From NCBI GenBank assembly GCA_002683405.1, contig NYTH01000050.1, forward strand, positions 1-64,000: a DNA stretch of 64,000 nt, read 5' to 3'. Below, piece by piece: positions 36,611 to 48,353 of this stretch. The position numbers and the translations under genes were made by a program. How positions within the stretch are numbered: the first letter of the stretch is position 1; every line of letters starts with the position of its first letter. This DNA comes from Salinisphaeraceae bacterium (GTDB lineage Bacteria; Pseudomonadota; Gammaproteobacteria; Nevskiales; Salinisphaeraceae). The notes beneath the pieces were generated by a model. The model was given only the letters and a program-made list of their open reading frames with translations. It did not search any database and had not been told where the DNA came from.

Positions 36611-37444
36611 CTAGGGCAGGCCGTTGAGCGACCAGTCGTAACGGTAGTCATCGATCGACGAGGCGCTTTCCAGGCGCGCCCTCAGGTCCGGCCCGGCGAA
36701 GCGTCGCAAATGGGCCAGTACGCCTGCTTCAGTGCCCCCGAAATCGCTGGCGAACCATTTGTAGATCGACGACAGGATCAATCGGCCATTCTCGAACTGC
36801 ACGCTGCGCGGGCTGTTGATGAACCGTGAGGCGTTGTCACGCAGGGCATCATTCACGGTGTCTGCCGTGAACGCCCGATCAATCAGATCAGGGCAGCCCA
36901 CCGACGCGCAGTTGACGCCGTAGTGGATGAGCGGATCCTGCCAGATGGGCCGCAGGATGCCGTGTTCGATGTCGTTGAGCGAGAGCCTCCGGCCCTCGAC
37001 GCTGACCAGCGGCTCGTCCCACGGCCCCGTGTTGAAAAGCCCGCCGTGAATTTCGCGAATACTGTTGACCGGCGCGTGCCTGATGACCAGACGGACGGTG
37101 GCGGCGTTGTACAGGTTCAGCCAGAACGCTTTTTGCTGGCGGCGGTTGAAGTCGCTGATGCGCGTGCGCTGCAGGTGAGTCAAATAATCATCCAGCGCGG
37201 CAATCTGATTGGAAGACACGCTTTCGTAATCTATTCGGTTGGGCGAGCCTGCCCGCACGTGATCACCCAGCCAGCGGGTCCAGGCGTCGTGATCAATCGT
37301 GGCCGAACTGGCCGCAGCGTGCTGCTGCCAGTGAGGGAGGAGTTTCGCCTCGGGCGCAGCCCTGAGCCCCGTACTCGCCACGAGCAGACTCAAGGCCGTG
37401 GCCAGGCCGAGCCGGGTGGCTTTCGCTGAATTCGCTGATTTCAT
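36611..37444 (-). CDS. DUF547 protein, exported
   Basis: 277 residues with a signal peptide ([20 protein letters not shown]). The DUF547 core is clear: [33 protein letters not shown] and [14 protein letters not shown]. Function is unknown; family members occur beside oxidative-stress or redox genes. Divergent from glpK. Confidence 0.75.
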   Translation of the reverse strand: MKSANSAKATRLGLATALSLLVASTGLRAAPEAKLLPHWQQHAAASSATIDHDAWTRWLGDHVRAGSPNRIDYESVSSNQIAALDDYLTHLQRTRISDFNRRQQKAFWLNLYNAATVRLVIRHAPVNSIREIHGGLFNTGPWDEPLVSVEGRRLSLNDIEHGILRPIWQDPLIHYGVNCASVGCPDLIDRAFTADTVNDALRDNASRFINSPRSVQFENGRLILSSIYKWFASDFGGTEAGVLAHLRRFAGPDLRARLESASSIDDYRYDWSLNGLP

Positions 37445-37562
37445 GGAAAGGAAGACCGCTGCGGCGCAGGTGGGCTTTCAGCCGGGTGTTCTTGACCTGC
37501 TCCGGCAAGCCGGTAAAGCTGCGCCGCGTGCGACCGCGTTGACCCACCGGGAGGGCAGGCCA

Positions 37563-39044
37563 ATGAGCCGTTACATACTGGCAATCGATCAGGGCACCAC
37601 CAGCTCACGCGCCATCGTGTTTGACGACACCGCGCGCATCTGCGGCCTGGGGCAGCAGGAGTTCCGCCAGCATTTTCCCGACAATGGCTGGGTCGAGCAC
37701 GACGCCGACGAAATCTGGACATCCACCCTGGCGGTCTGTCGCCAGGCGCTTGAGGCGGCCGGCGTCCGCGCCCGGGACGTGCGCGCCTGCGGTATTACCA
37801 ACCAGCGGGAAACCACGGTGTTGTGGGACCGCCAGACCGGCGAACCCGTGCATCGGGCCATTGTCTGGCAGGACCGGCGCACCGCGGCGGCCTGTGCGCG
37901 GCTCAAGGAAGCGGGCCACGAGGACATGGTCCAGGCCAGGACCGGGCTGCTGATCGACCCCTATTTTTCGGCCACCAAGCTGCAGTGGCTGCTGGACAAC
38001 GTGCCCGGCGCGCGGGAGCGCGCGCGCGCCGGCGAGCTGGCGTTCGGCACCGTGGACAGCTGGCTGCTGTACAAGCTGACCGCTGGGCGGTCGCATCTGA
38101 CCGACGCCAGCAACGCCTCGCGCACGCTGCTGTTCAACATTCATGAACAGGCCTGGGACGACGAGCTGTTGACGCTGTTCGACGTGCCGCGGGCGCTGCT
38201 GCCCGAGGTGCGCGACAACGCCAGTGATTTCGGCAGCATCGACGACGACCTGCTCGGCGCCCCGATTCCGGTCGGCGGCATGGTCGGCGATCAGCAGGGG
38301 GCGCTGTTCGGGCAGGCCTGCTTCGAGCCCGGCATGACCAAGTCCACCTACGGCACGGGCTGTTTTCTCATGCTCAACCTGGGTGAGTCGCCGGTGCTCT
38401 CGCGTCACCGGCTGCTGACCACCGTGGGCTACCGGCTGAACGGGCGGACCTGCTACGCGCTGGAAGGCAGCATTTTCGTGGCCGGCGCGGCGGTGCAGTG
38501 GCTGCGCGATGCGCTGCACCTGATCGAGAACGCCGGCGATACCCAGGCCATGGCCGAATCGCTGCCGGACAACGCCGGCGTGTACCTGGTGCCCGCCTTC
38601 ACCGGACTCGGCGCCCCCTACTGGGACCCGGACGCGCGCGGCGCGCTGTTCGGATTGACCCGCGATACCGGTATTCAGCAGATCGTGCGGGCGGCACTGG
38701 AAGCCGTGTGCTATCAGACCCGGGACCTGCTGGAAGCCATAGGCGACGACGCGATTGCCCCCACGCAGCTGCGGGTGGACGGCGGCATGGTCGCCAACGA
38801 CTGGCTGTGTCAGTTTCTGGCCGACGCGCTGCAGTTGCCGGTGACGCGCCCGCCCGTCATCGAGACTACGGCGCTGGGCGCGGCCTGGCTGGCCGGGCTG
38901 CAGTGCGGGCTGTTCGAATCGCTGGACGAGCTGCGGCGGCTGGCCGGCCGGGGCGAGGACTTCTCGCCCAAGGTGGCCGCCGCGCAGGCGGACGAATGGC
39001 ACACCGGCTGGCTCGAGGCCGTCAGCAAGGTGCGCAGCAGCTGA
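37563..39044 (+). CDS. glpK: Glycerol kinase
   Basis: 493 residues from ATG 37563; the frame is open further upstream but that part overlaps the divergent DUF547 start and looks non-coding. [39 protein letters not shown] and [19 protein letters not shown] are conserved FGGY signatures. It makes glycerol 3-phosphate. No glpF or glpD adjoins. Confidence 0.95.
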   Translation: MSRYILAIDQGTTSSRAIVFDDTARICGLGQQEFRQHFPDNGWVEHDADEIWTSTLAVCRQALEAAGVRARDVRACGITNQRETTVLWDRQTGEPVHRAIVWQDRRTAAACARLKEAGHEDMVQARTGLLIDPYFSATKLQWLLDNVPGARERARAGELAFGTVDSWLLYKLTAGRSHLTDASNASRTLLFNIHEQAWDDELLTLFDVPRALLPEVRDNASDFGSIDDDLLGAPIPVGGMVGDQQGALFGQACFEPGMTKSTYGTGCFLMLNLGESPVLSRHRLLTTVGYRLNGRTCYALEGSIFVAGAAVQWLRDALHLIENAGDTQAMAESLPDNAGVYLVPAFTGLGAPYWDPDARGALFGLTRDTGIQQIVRAALEAVCYQTRDLLEAIGDDAIAPTQLRVDGGMVANDWLCQFLADALQLPVTRPPVIETTALGAAWLAGLQCGLFESLDELRRLAGRGEDFSPKVAAAQADEWHTGWLEAVSKVRSS

Positions 39045-40597
<1,553 letters not shown>

Positions 40598-40631
40598 GGC
40601 TTAGCAGATATCGGCCGCCCGCGCGCCGTAC

Positions 40632-41279
40632 TTAAGCGGCGTGTACTCCGTATTCCGCGCGGTAGGCCTCCATGGCCCTGAGCTCGGCGGCGAACTCCAG
40701 CTCCGATCGCATGAAATCCATCACGTCGTCCAGCCCGCAGATGGACAGCGTGGCCACGCCGGTCTGTTCGGCCAGCGCCTGAATGGCGGACTGTTCGCCC
40801 TCGGCCTTTTCCTGACGGTCCAGCGCAACCAGCAGGCCGGCCGGCCGCGCCCCCGCCTGCTCGATGATCCCGATGGCCTCGCGCACCGCGGTGCCGGCGG
40901 TGATGACGTCGTCGATCACCACGATGCGGCCGCGCAGTTCGGCGCCCACGAGGTGGCCACCCTCGCCGTGATCCTTGGCTTCCTTGCGGTTGTAGGTGAT
41001 CGGCAGATCCTGTCCCTTCTCGGCGAGGGCGCAGGCGACCGCGGTCACCAGGGGAATGCCCTTGTAGGCAGGACCGAACAGGCCATCCGGCGCCAGACCG
41101 GACCGAGTCAGCGCCTGCGCGTAGCAGCGCGCCAGATGCAGCAAGGCCTTGCCGCTGCTGATGGCGCCCAGATTGAAGAAGTAGGGGCTGATGCGGCCGG
41201 ACTTGAGCTCGAATTCACCGAACTTCAGCGCCCCGCAATCCATGGCGAGCTTCAGAAAATCGCGCTTGTATGCCTCCAT
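40632..41279 (-). CDS. pyrE: Orotate phosphoribosyltransferase
   Basis: 215 residues from ATG 41279. FELKSGRISPYFFNLG binds orotate and IVVIDDVITAGTAVREA is the PRPP loop. It makes orotidine monophosphate in pyrimidine synthesis. Divergent from the ExoIII-family gene, the same order as pyrE-crc in Pseudomonas. Confidence 0.95.
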   Translation of the reverse strand: MEAYKRDFLKLAMDCGALKFGEFELKSGRISPYFFNLGAISSGKALLHLARCYAQALTRSGLAPDGLFGPAYKGIPLVTAVACALAEKGQDLPITYNRKEAKDHGEGGHLVGAELRGRIVVIDDVITAGTAVREAIGIIEQAGARPAGLLVALDRQEKAEGEQSAIQALAEQTGVATLSICGLDDVMDFMRSELEFAAELRAMEAYRAEYGVHAA

Positions 41280-41367
41280 GAACTCCCTTCGGCAGGTGGA
41301 TACAGCTTCTGTATGATAGCGGTCCCGCCCGCGCCGGCGGAACCGTAGTCGCCGCAGCAAGGGTCTC

Positions 41368-42159
41368 ATGCGAGTCATCAGTTTCAACGCCAACGGTATT
41401 CGCGCGAGCGCGCGCAAGGGTTTTTTCGGCTGGCTGGCGCAGCAGGACGCCGATGTGGTGTGTATCCAGGAGCTCAAGGCCCAGGTGCACCAGCTCGAGG
41501 CCGACAAGACCTTTTATCCCGAGGGTTACCACTGCTTCTACGAGGAGGCGACCAGCCGTAAGGGTTACAGCGGCGTGGGCCTGTACAGCCGGCGCGAACC
41601 GGACGAAGTCCGCCGCGGCATGGGCCACGAAGAGTTCGATGCCGAGGGGCGATACATCGAGGCTCGCTTCGGTGATATCTCGGTGGCCAGCCTGTATGCG
41701 CCCTCCGGTTCGTCAGGCGATCACCGGCAGGCCTCGAAGGAGCGCTATCTTGAGCACTTCATGGCGGTGCTGAAGGAGCGGGCCCGCGCCTGCCGCGCGC
41801 AGGGCGGTGAACTGCTGATCTGCGGCGACTGGAACATCGCCCACAAGGAGATTGACCTGAAGAACTGGAAGAACAACCAGAAGAATTCGGGTTTTCTGCC
41901 GTACGAGCGCGCCTGGATGGACGAGTTGTTCGGCGACGCCGGCTTTACCGACGCCTTTCGCGTCGTCAACCAGGCGCCCGATCAGTACACCTGGTGGTCC
42001 AATCGCGGCCAGGCGCGAGCCAAGAACGTGGGCTGGCGCATCGATTACCACGTGGTGACGTCCGGCCTAGCGGATCGGGTGAAAAGCGCGGAAATTCATC
42101 CGGAGCCTCAGCTGTCGGATCATGCACCGCTGATTCTTGACTACGACTACGCGCTGTAG
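41368..42159 (+). CDS. xth: Exodeoxyribonuclease III family AP endonuclease (Crc-like locus)
   Basis: 263 residues. Catalytic residues are all present: Glu35 (CIQELKAQ), Tyr110, Asp154/Asn156 (GDWNIAHK), and the Asp251/His252 pair (LSDHAPL). It should cut at abasic sites. Several blocks (NWKNNQ, ERAWMDELFG, WWSNRGQ) resemble Pseudomonas Crc, which sits in the same place next to pyrE but lacks the catalytic residues. Confidence 0.88.
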   Translation: MRVISFNANGIRASARKGFFGWLAQQDADVVCIQELKAQVHQLEADKTFYPEGYHCFYEEATSRKGYSGVGLYSRREPDEVRRGMGHEEFDAEGRYIEARFGDISVASLYAPSGSSGDHRQASKERYLEHFMAVLKERARACRAQGGELLICGDWNIAHKEIDLKNWKNNQKNSGFLPYERAWMDELFGDAGFTDAFRVVNQAPDQYTWWSNRGQARAKNVGWRIDYHVVTSGLADRVKSAEIHPEPQLSDHAPLILDYDYAL

Positions 42160-42197
42160 CCGCCGGTGAAACGCGTGACAGCGAGGCCCGGGCCGCG

Positions 42198-43481
42198 ATG
42201 ATCGAATCGCTGCGTGATGCCGCCCGCCGCCTGAGCCCGCCCGTGCTGCTGGCCATGCTGGTGCTGGGCTTCGCCTCGGGCCTGCCGCTGATGATGCTGT
42301 ATTCGAAGCTGTCGTTCCGCCTGGCGGAGGCCGGTATCGACCGCAGCACCATCGGTTTCATGTACTGGATTACGCTGGCGTATTCGATCAAGTGGATGTG
42401 GGCGCCCGTGGTCGATCGCGTAAAGCTGCCGCTGCTGGGGGAGCTGGGGCGCCGCCGCTCGTGGATGCTCCTGGCGATCATCGGCACGGTCGCGGGGCTG
42501 GCGGTAATTGCCTTCAGCGATCCGGCCACCCAGCTCTCGCTGACCCTGTTCGGCGCCGCGCTGCTCGCCTACTCGGGGGCAACGCTGGATATTTCCGTGG
42601 ACGCCTGGCGTATCGAGTCGGCCCCCAACGACGTGCAGTCGGCCATGGCGGCGCTGTATCAGTGGGGCTATCGCTTTGCCATCATGTTTGCCGGGCTGGG
42701 GCTCGTCGTGGCCGACTACGCCGACTGGACAATCTCCTACCTGCTCATGGCCGCCACCATGGGGATCATCGGCGCGATGGTCCTGTTCATGCGCGAGCCT
42801 CCGGGTGTGTCGGTGGAGCGGATGACCAGCGGCAGTTTTCGCCGCGACGCCATCAACGCCGTGCGAGAGCCCTTCCTGCAGTTCTGGGAACGCCTGGGCA
42901 AATGGCTGCTGCCGGTGCTGGCGCTGGTGGCCATCTACCGCCTGAGCGATTTCACCATGGGCGTCATGACAAGCCCGTTCTACGAATCGATGGGCTATTC
43001 CAAGTCGACGGTCGGTTTCGTAACCGGCGTGCTCGCCCCCTGGGTCACGCTGGTCGGGGTGGCCGTGGCGGCCGGAGTGGCGCTGGCGCTCGGGGTGCTG
43101 CGTACTCTGGCTCTGGGCGCGGTGCTGACGGTACTGACCAATGCCGCATTCGCCTGGCTGGCGGCCGTGGGCGAGCCGGATGTCGTCATGCTGACCCTGG
43201 TGGTGTCGGCTGACAATTTTGCGGCCGGGTTCGTGGGTACGGTGTTCATCGCCTATCTGTCGTCGTTGACCGATCCGCTGAATGCCGCCACCCAGTACGC
43301 GCTGCTCAGCAGCCTGTATTCGCTGTTCTGCAAGACGCTGGCCGGGTTCTCGGGCGTCATTTCCGAATACCAGGACTGGGAGAACTTTTTTCTGCTCACG
43401 GCCGGCTACGGTCTGCCAGCGCTGCTGCTGATTGCGCTGCTGGCCTGGCGCGGGCCGCCTGCGGCGCGCGGTGCGGGCTGA
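42198..43481 (+). CDS. ampG: AmpG-like muropeptide permease (MFS)
   Basis: 427 residues, about 12 to 13 hydrophobic helices. GFASGLPLMMLYSKLSF is split by the AmpG pattern (SGLPL), and the GATLDISVDAWRIE motif is characteristic. It imports anhydromuropeptides for wall recycling. It starts 38 bases after xth. Confidence 0.85.
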   Translation: MIESLRDAARRLSPPVLLAMLVLGFASGLPLMMLYSKLSFRLAEAGIDRSTIGFMYWITLAYSIKWMWAPVVDRVKLPLLGELGRRRSWMLLAIIGTVAGLAVIAFSDPATQLSLTLFGAALLAYSGATLDISVDAWRIESAPNDVQSAMAALYQWGYRFAIMFAGLGLVVADYADWTISYLLMAATMGIIGAMVLFMREPPGVSVERMTSGSFRRDAINAVREPFLQFWERLGKWLLPVLALVAIYRLSDFTMGVMTSPFYESMGYSKSTVGFVTGVLAPWVTLVGVAVAAGVALALGVLRTLALGAVLTVLTNAAFAWLAAVGEPDVVMLTLVVSADNFAAGFVGTVFIAYLSSLTDPLNAATQYALLSSLYSLFCKTLAGFSGVISEYQDWENFFLLTAGYGLPALLLIALLAWRGPPAARGAG

Positions 43482-43631
43482 TTGGCGCATTGTCTTCCCG
43501 CCTCGCGCGGGATACCGGCTGCAGCCGGCGATTCCGGTGTATGGCGTCGGGCCGCCCGCCGAAACCGCGGCCGGTTCTGGCAAGATCATCATCCGGCAAG
43601 CCGTTTGCGGCACAACAGGGCGGGACGCTTC

Positions 43632-44978
43632 ATGAAACACAGCATTCGTATGGTCTGCGCGGCGAGCGCAATGATGGCGGGTGGCGCGCAGCTGCCCGCG
43701 GTTGCGGACGATATCGCCGTATTCGAGCAGGGCGCGGCCGTGGCCACTGCCACCCGCGAGGTGGCGCTGGAGGCGGGCGCGCAGGCGCTGGCCTGGCCCG
43801 GCCTGCCGAACTCGCTGCTGGCCGAGACACTCTTGCTGCAGTCCGACCAGGTCAGCCTGCTCGGCAGCCGCTTCGTGCGGGATGCGCTGGGACAGTACGC
43901 CTTGCTCAGCCAGAGCGTGGGCGAAAAGGTCCTGCTGCTACGCGGCGACGGTGCCGGTGGCGACGTGCGACGCGAGGCCACGCTGATCAGCGCGAACGGG
44001 CCGCTGGTGCTTACGGAGGGCCGCTACGAGGTCATCGACGGCAACTCGCCGTGGCGGATTGCCTGGCAGGCGCTGCCGTCCGGACAGCCACCGGGTCCGG
44101 GTCTCAGCCTGAATGTCGACGCCGAGACCGCCGGCAGCCACGCGCTGGCACTGACCTACCAGTTCGGCGGTCTGAACTGGTCGGCCGACTATGTGGGTCG
44201 CTATGACGAAGCGGCGGACACGCTGGCGCTGCGCGCGCAGGCGAGTATCCGCAATGAGGCGGGGCATTTCGATGACGCCCGGCTCGTGCTGATCTCCGGC
44301 GAGATCGCGCGGGAAAGCGGTGGCGGTGGCCCGCGCCCGCAGATGATGCGCATGGCCATGGCGGATTCGGCGTCGGAGAAAGTCAGCGCCGAGGCCGCGT
44401 TCGAGTACTACCGCTACGCCTTGCCGGGCACGTTCGATCTGGTGAGCGGCGAAACAAGAAACGTCACGCTGTTTGATGAACAGTCGCTCAAGGTGGAACG
44501 TCGCTACGTCATCGAGGGCGGCTGGCGCAACAGCAGCGCGGGTGAACAGCCCACCGCCAACCCGGAGATTCGCCTGGATTTCGACAATGGCCTGGAGCGC
44601 CCGCTGCCGGCCGGCAGCATTCGCGTGTACGACAGCGGCGAACCGCCCATGCTGCTCGGGGAAGACAGCATCCAGCACACCGCGCAGAACGGCCACGTCA
44701 GCCTGACGCTGGGCCGCGCGTTCGACATTTCCGCAGAGCGCCGCGTGACCGAGGACAATCGCGAGGGCAAGGCGCGCGAATCGTCGCGGCGCATAACCGT
44801 CAGCAACGCCAAGCAGAGCGCGGTGCAGGTCCGCGTGATTGAGAGTCTGCCGGGCGACTGGGAAATCACCAGTCAGAATCTGCCGCACGAGCGGCTTGAT
44901 GCGCATCGCGTGGTGTGGGTCGTGGGTGTGCCGCCGGGCGGCAAGGCCTCGTTGATCTACGGCGTCACGTGGCGCTAG
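43632..44978 (+). CDS. DUF4139 protein, exported
   Basis: 448 residues from ATG 43632 with a signal peptide ending near AVADD. The C-terminal half is the DUF4139 (mucoidy inhibitor A-like) beta domain with RVTEDN, SRRITVSNAK and the final VPPGGKASLIYGV. The N-terminal coiled coil of longer relatives is missing. Its 3' end overlaps the bioH start by ten bases. Confidence 0.75.
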   Translation: MKHSIRMVCAASAMMAGGAQLPAVADDIAVFEQGAAVATATREVALEAGAQALAWPGLPNSLLAETLLLQSDQVSLLGSRFVRDALGQYALLSQSVGEKVLLLRGDGAGGDVRREATLISANGPLVLTEGRYEVIDGNSPWRIAWQALPSGQPPGPGLSLNVDAETAGSHALALTYQFGGLNWSADYVGRYDEAADTLALRAQASIRNEAGHFDDARLVLISGEIARESGGGGPRPQMMRMAMADSASEKVSAEAAFEYYRYALPGTFDLVSGETRNVTLFDEQSLKVERRYVIEGGWRNSSAGEQPTANPEIRLDFDNGLERPLPAGSIRVYDSGEPPMLLGEDSIQHTAQNGHVSLTLGRAFDISAERRVTEDNREGKARESSRRITVSNAKQSAVQVRVIESLPGDWEITSQNLPHERLDAHRVVWVVGVPPGGKASLIYGVTWR

Positions 44979-45739
44979 CCGCGGTCCACTCCGGTCTGGC
45001 GTCCGGGCCGGCGCTTGTTCTGGTGCACGGCTGGGGGCTGTCCGGCCGAATCTGGGACTCGCTGACCCTGCGGCTGGACAAGTCGCTTTCGGTGATCCGC
45101 GTGGATCTGCCGGGGCACGGTGACAGTGCTCCCGGGCCGGCAGGGCTGAACAACTGGACCGACGCGCTGGTCGAGGCCGCGCCCGCCGAAGCCGTTTTTC
45201 TCGGCTGGTCGCTGGGTGGGCTGATTGCGCTGCAGGCCGCGCGGCGACATCCGGAACGGGTCCGCGGACTGATTCTGGTTGACACGCTGCCGCGCATGCT
45301 GCGGTCGGACAGCTGGCAGTGGGGCATGAAGCCCGCGGCGGTGCAGGCCACGGCGCGAGGCCTGGAGGCCGATTTCGTCTCTACTCTGCAGGAATTTCTG
45401 ACCCAGCAGGTGCTGGGCGAGCCGGGCGCGCGACACCTGGTGCGCGGTCTGCAGAACCAGTTGCTCTCGCGACCGCCCGCAGTGGACGGCCTGATGCGCG
45501 GGCTGGATATCCTGCACGAGGCCGACCTGCGCGCCGAGTTGCCGCATGTGGCGCAGCCATCGCTGCTGATCGGCGGCGAGCGGGATCGCATGTGTCATCC
45601 CGACGCCATGGAGTGGACCGCGCGGCAGATACCGGATGCCCGCTTCTGGCGCGTCTCGCGGGCCGCGCACGCGCCGTTCCTGTCGCACGAAAAGTCCTTC
45701 GCCGAGCGCGTGGCGGCGTTTGCCACGACGCTGGACTGA
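44969..45739 (+). CDS. bioH: Pimeloyl-[acyl-carrier protein] methyl ester esterase BioH
   Basis: 256 residues from the GTG at 44969, the same length as E. coli BioH. FLGWSLGG holds Ser81; the acid is in GGERDRM and the base in AAHAPFLSH. It frees pimeloyl-ACP methyl ester to end the BioC-BioH route to biotin. It precedes bioD by 12 bases. bioA, bioB, bioC and bioF are not in the window. Confidence 0.85.
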   Translation: MALAAVHSGLASGPALVLVHGWGLSGRIWDSLTLRLDKSLSVIRVDLPGHGDSAPGPAGLNNWTDALVEAAPAEAVFLGWSLGGLIALQAARRHPERVRGLILVDTLPRMLRSDSWQWGMKPAAVQATARGLEADFVSTLQEFLTQQVLGEPGARHLVRGLQNQLLSRPPAVDGLMRGLDILHEADLRAELPHVAQPSLLIGGERDRMCHPDAMEWTARQIPDARFWRVSRAAHAPFLSHEKSFAERVAAFATTLD

Positions 45740-45751
45740 CGGCGCCCGATC

Positions 45752-46429
45752 ATGACGCTGACCGTATTCGTGACCGGGACCGATACCGAGATCGGCAAGA
45801 CGCACGTTTCCACGGCCTTGCTGCGGGCGGCGGCATCGGCGGGGCTCAGGGTGGCCGGGTTCAAGCCGGTAGCGGCCGGCTGCGAGCGGACCGCTGACGG
45901 TCTGCGTAATGACGATGCGCTTGCGCTCATGCGGGCAAGCAACGTTGATCTCCCCTACGAGCAGGTCAACCCCGTTGCTCTGGCGCCGCCGGTGGCACCG
46001 CATATCGCGGCAGCGCAGGCCGGGGTGATCATTGATGGCCGCCGACTGCTCGACGGACATGCCGCGATCGCGGCGCAGGCCGATCTGGTTGTGGTGGAGG
46101 GGGCCGGCGGCTGGCAGGTGCCGCTGGGAGCGGGGGCGGGCCGGTTTGCCGACTGGGTCGCAGGCGCCGGCTGGCCGGTACTGCTGGTGGTGGGCATGCG
46201 TCTGGGCTGCCTGAATCACGCCCTGCTGTCGGCCGAATCCATCCGGCGTCAAAGCCGTCTTGCCGGGTGGGTGGCGAACTGTCTGCCGCCGCGTCAGAAC
46301 TTCTGGGAGCAGAACGTCGCCTGTTTGCGTGATGAGCTCGCAAGTCCCTGTTTTGGCGTCGTTCCTACCGATGCGGACGCTGCTGCGCATATCGACCTGG
46401 GCCGGCTGCTGGACGCGCTGGCGGACTGA
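45752..46429 (+). CDS. bioD: Dethiobiotin synthetase
   Basis: 225 residues. VTGTDTEIGKTHVSTALL is the P-loop, with KPVAAGC, VVEGAGGWQVPL and DWV motifs of BioD. It closes the ureido ring of biotin. Follows bioH. Confidence 0.93.
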   Translation: MTLTVFVTGTDTEIGKTHVSTALLRAAASAGLRVAGFKPVAAGCERTADGLRNDDALALMRASNVDLPYEQVNPVALAPPVAPHIAAAQAGVIIDGRRLLDGHAAIAAQADLVVVEGAGGWQVPLGAGAGRFADWVAGAGWPVLLVVGMRLGCLNHALLSAESIRRQSRLAGWVANCLPPRQNFWEQNVACLRDELASPCFGVVPTDADAAAHIDLGRLLDALAD

Positions 46430-46495
46430 CCCTGCGGTTTGCCAGCGGGGGTTCCGATGGCTTAATATTCTCGGGGTTTACCTCTCTACCCTCGC

Positions 46496-47008
46496 ATGGT
46501 TTCGTCCCGGCAAGACAGTCCGACAGCTGGCGACCACGAGCGCTGCCTGGTCATTCAGCCCAACGCGTCGCTGACACCGCGGCAGGGCAGGCTGTTTTTC
46601 GTGTCGATGTGTGCGGTGTCGTTTGGCATCGCCATGCTGTTTGCGCTGCAGGGATTCTGGGTCGTGCTGCCTTTCGCCGGTCTCGAAATGGCTGCGCTGG
46701 GCGCCGGCCTGTACTGGAGCATGCGGGGCAATACCTACCGCGAGGTGATTCGCGTGGAGGGGGATCGAGTACTATTCGAGTCCGGCCGTGCCGGGCCCGA
46801 CGAACGCCGCGAATACCAGCGGGCGTGGGCGCAGGTGGTGCTGGAGCCGAGAGTCGTTCGCAACCATGCGCCCCGGTTGCTGTTGCGCAGCCATGGCCGC
46901 GATTGCGAGTTTGGCCGGTGCCTGACGGCGAAGGAAAAACGTGAAGTGGCCCAGCGTCTCAAGCGCTGGCTGAATGAGCCGGTTTCTCGCGCAGCGCCGG
47001 CCACATGA
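46496..47008 (+). CDS. DUF2244 membrane protein
   Basis: 170 residues with two hydrophobic helices (about 32-50 and 53-72) and a soluble C-terminal half (VLEPRVVRNHAPRLLLRS). This matches DUF2244, commonly found just before cytochrome oxidase operons, as here: coxB starts 20 bases downstream. Confidence 0.75.
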   Translation: MVSSRQDSPTAGDHERCLVIQPNASLTPRQGRLFFVSMCAVSFGIAMLFALQGFWVVLPFAGLEMAALGAGLYWSMRGNTYREVIRVEGDRVLFESGRAGPDERREYQRAWAQVVLEPRVVRNHAPRLLLRSHGRDCEFGRCLTAKEKREVAQRLKRWLNEPVSRAAPAT

Positions 47009-47027
47009 GTCTGGAAGAGATACGAGC

Positions 47028-48332
47028 ATGTTGATGAAGTCTTTACTGCGAAATACGGTTCTTGCCATGGCGGCGCCGCTGCTGCTGGCGACCGGTCAGG
47101 CGCGGGCCGCGCTCGAACTGAACATGCCGCGCGGCGTGACCGAGATCACCCGCGAGGTATACGGGCTGCACATGCTCATCTTCTGGATTTGCGTGGCCAT
47201 CGGCGTGGTGGTCTTTGGCGCCATGATCTGGTCGCTGATCTACCATCGCCATTCCAAGGGCGCCAAGCCCGCCCAGTTTCACGAGTCCACCACCGTGGAG
47301 ATTGCCTGGACGCTGGTGCCGTTTCTGATTCTCATCGGCATGGCGATTCCGGCCGCCGGGACGCTGATCAAGATCGAGGATGCCAGCGACGCCGACATGT
47401 CCATCAAGGTCACCGGCTATCAGTGGATGTGGGAGTACGAGTACCTCGACCACGACGTGCAGTTTTTCAGCCGCCTGGATGAAGCCACGAATCAGGCACG
47501 TCAGCTCAAGTCCGGTATCGACCCGACGTCGGTGGACAACTATCTGCGCGACGTCGACAAGTACGTGGTGGTGCCCGTGGATCAGAAGGTCCGCCTGCTG
47601 CTGGCCTCGAACGACGTGATTCACGCCTGGTGGGTGCCCGAACTGAGCGGCAAGAAGGACGCCATTCCCGGCTTTATCAACGAAATGTGGTTCAAGGCCG
47701 AGAAGACCGGCATCTATCGCGGGCAGTGCGCCGAGCTCTGCGGCCGGGGCCACGGCTACATGCCGATCGTGGTCAAGGTGGTCACCGAGTCCGAATTCGA
47801 GGCCTGGGTTAACGAGCAGGGCGGCTCGATGACGACGGACGCCGCCGAGCAGGCCGCTTCCGGCACGCAGGTCGCCTCCGCCGGTACCACCGCGACCGAC
47901 GCCGCCGTGGACGCGCCTGCCGATTCGGCTGCGGCCGACGAGGGCGAAGGCCAATCGAGTGAGCCCGTGCAGGTGGCCGACGCCGGTGATGCACCGGCGG
48001 ATGGAACCAGCGAGGGCGCGGCCGGCCTGTCGATGGACGACCTGATGGCGCAGGGCAAGAAGGTATATGACGGCCAGTGCGCCGCCTGTCACCAGGTGGA
48101 TGGCTCGGGAATGGCCGCGGCCGGCTTCCCCGCCATGAAGGGCAGCCCCGTGGCGACTGGTGATCTGGCCGAGCACATCGACCAGATTCTGAACGGCAAG
48201 GGCGCCATGCCGCCGTACAAGGATACCCTCAGCGACGAGGAAATAGCGGCCGTGATCACCTACGAGCGCAACGCGTTCGGTAACGAAACGGGTGACATCA
48301 TCCAGCCCGCCGACATCGCGGATGCCCGCTAG
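47028..48332 (+). CDS. coxB: Cytochrome c oxidase subunit II fused to cytochrome c (caa3 type)
   Basis: 434 residues from ATG 47028. Signal peptide to about residue 27, two membrane helices (about 47-70 and 94-112), then the CuA cupredoxin domain with His199, Cys234, Glu236, Cys238, His242 and Met245. A roughly 65-residue Ala/Asp/Glu linker joins it to a C-terminal cytochrome c with CAACH (351-355) and a GAMPPY axial Met segment. Electrons pass from this haem c to CuA, then to CoxA. Confidence 0.95.
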   Translation: MLMKSLLRNTVLAMAAPLLLATGQARAALELNMPRGVTEITREVYGLHMLIFWICVAIGVVVFGAMIWSLIYHRHSKGAKPAQFHESTTVEIAWTLVPFLILIGMAIPAAGTLIKIEDASDADMSIKVTGYQWMWEYEYLDHDVQFFSRLDEATNQARQLKSGIDPTSVDNYLRDVDKYVVVPVDQKVRLLLASNDVIHAWWVPELSGKKDAIPGFINEMWFKAEKTGIYRGQCAELCGRGHGYMPIVVKVVTESEFEAWVNEQGGSMTTDAAEQAASGTQVASAGTTATDAAVDAPADSAAADEGEGQSSEPVQVADAGDAPADGTSEGAAGLSMDDLMAQGKKVYDGQCAACHQVDGSGMAAAGFPAMKGSPVATGDLAEHIDQILNGKGAMPPYKDTLSDEEIAAVITYERNAFGNETGDIIQPADIADAR

Positions 48333-48353
48333 AATTTTCCGGAGATTGATGAC

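Noticed and set aside
37605-39002. A 465-codon minus-strand open frame
   Set aside because: Antisense to glycerol kinase, which is certain by motifs.
41368-42159. Calling this gene crc because of its position next to pyrE
   Set aside because: All ExoIII catalytic residues are present, which Crc lacks, so a nuclease call is safer.
42147-43640. A 497-codon minus-strand open frame
   Set aside because: Antisense to the AmpG-like permease gene; low-complexity Arg/Gln/His sequence.
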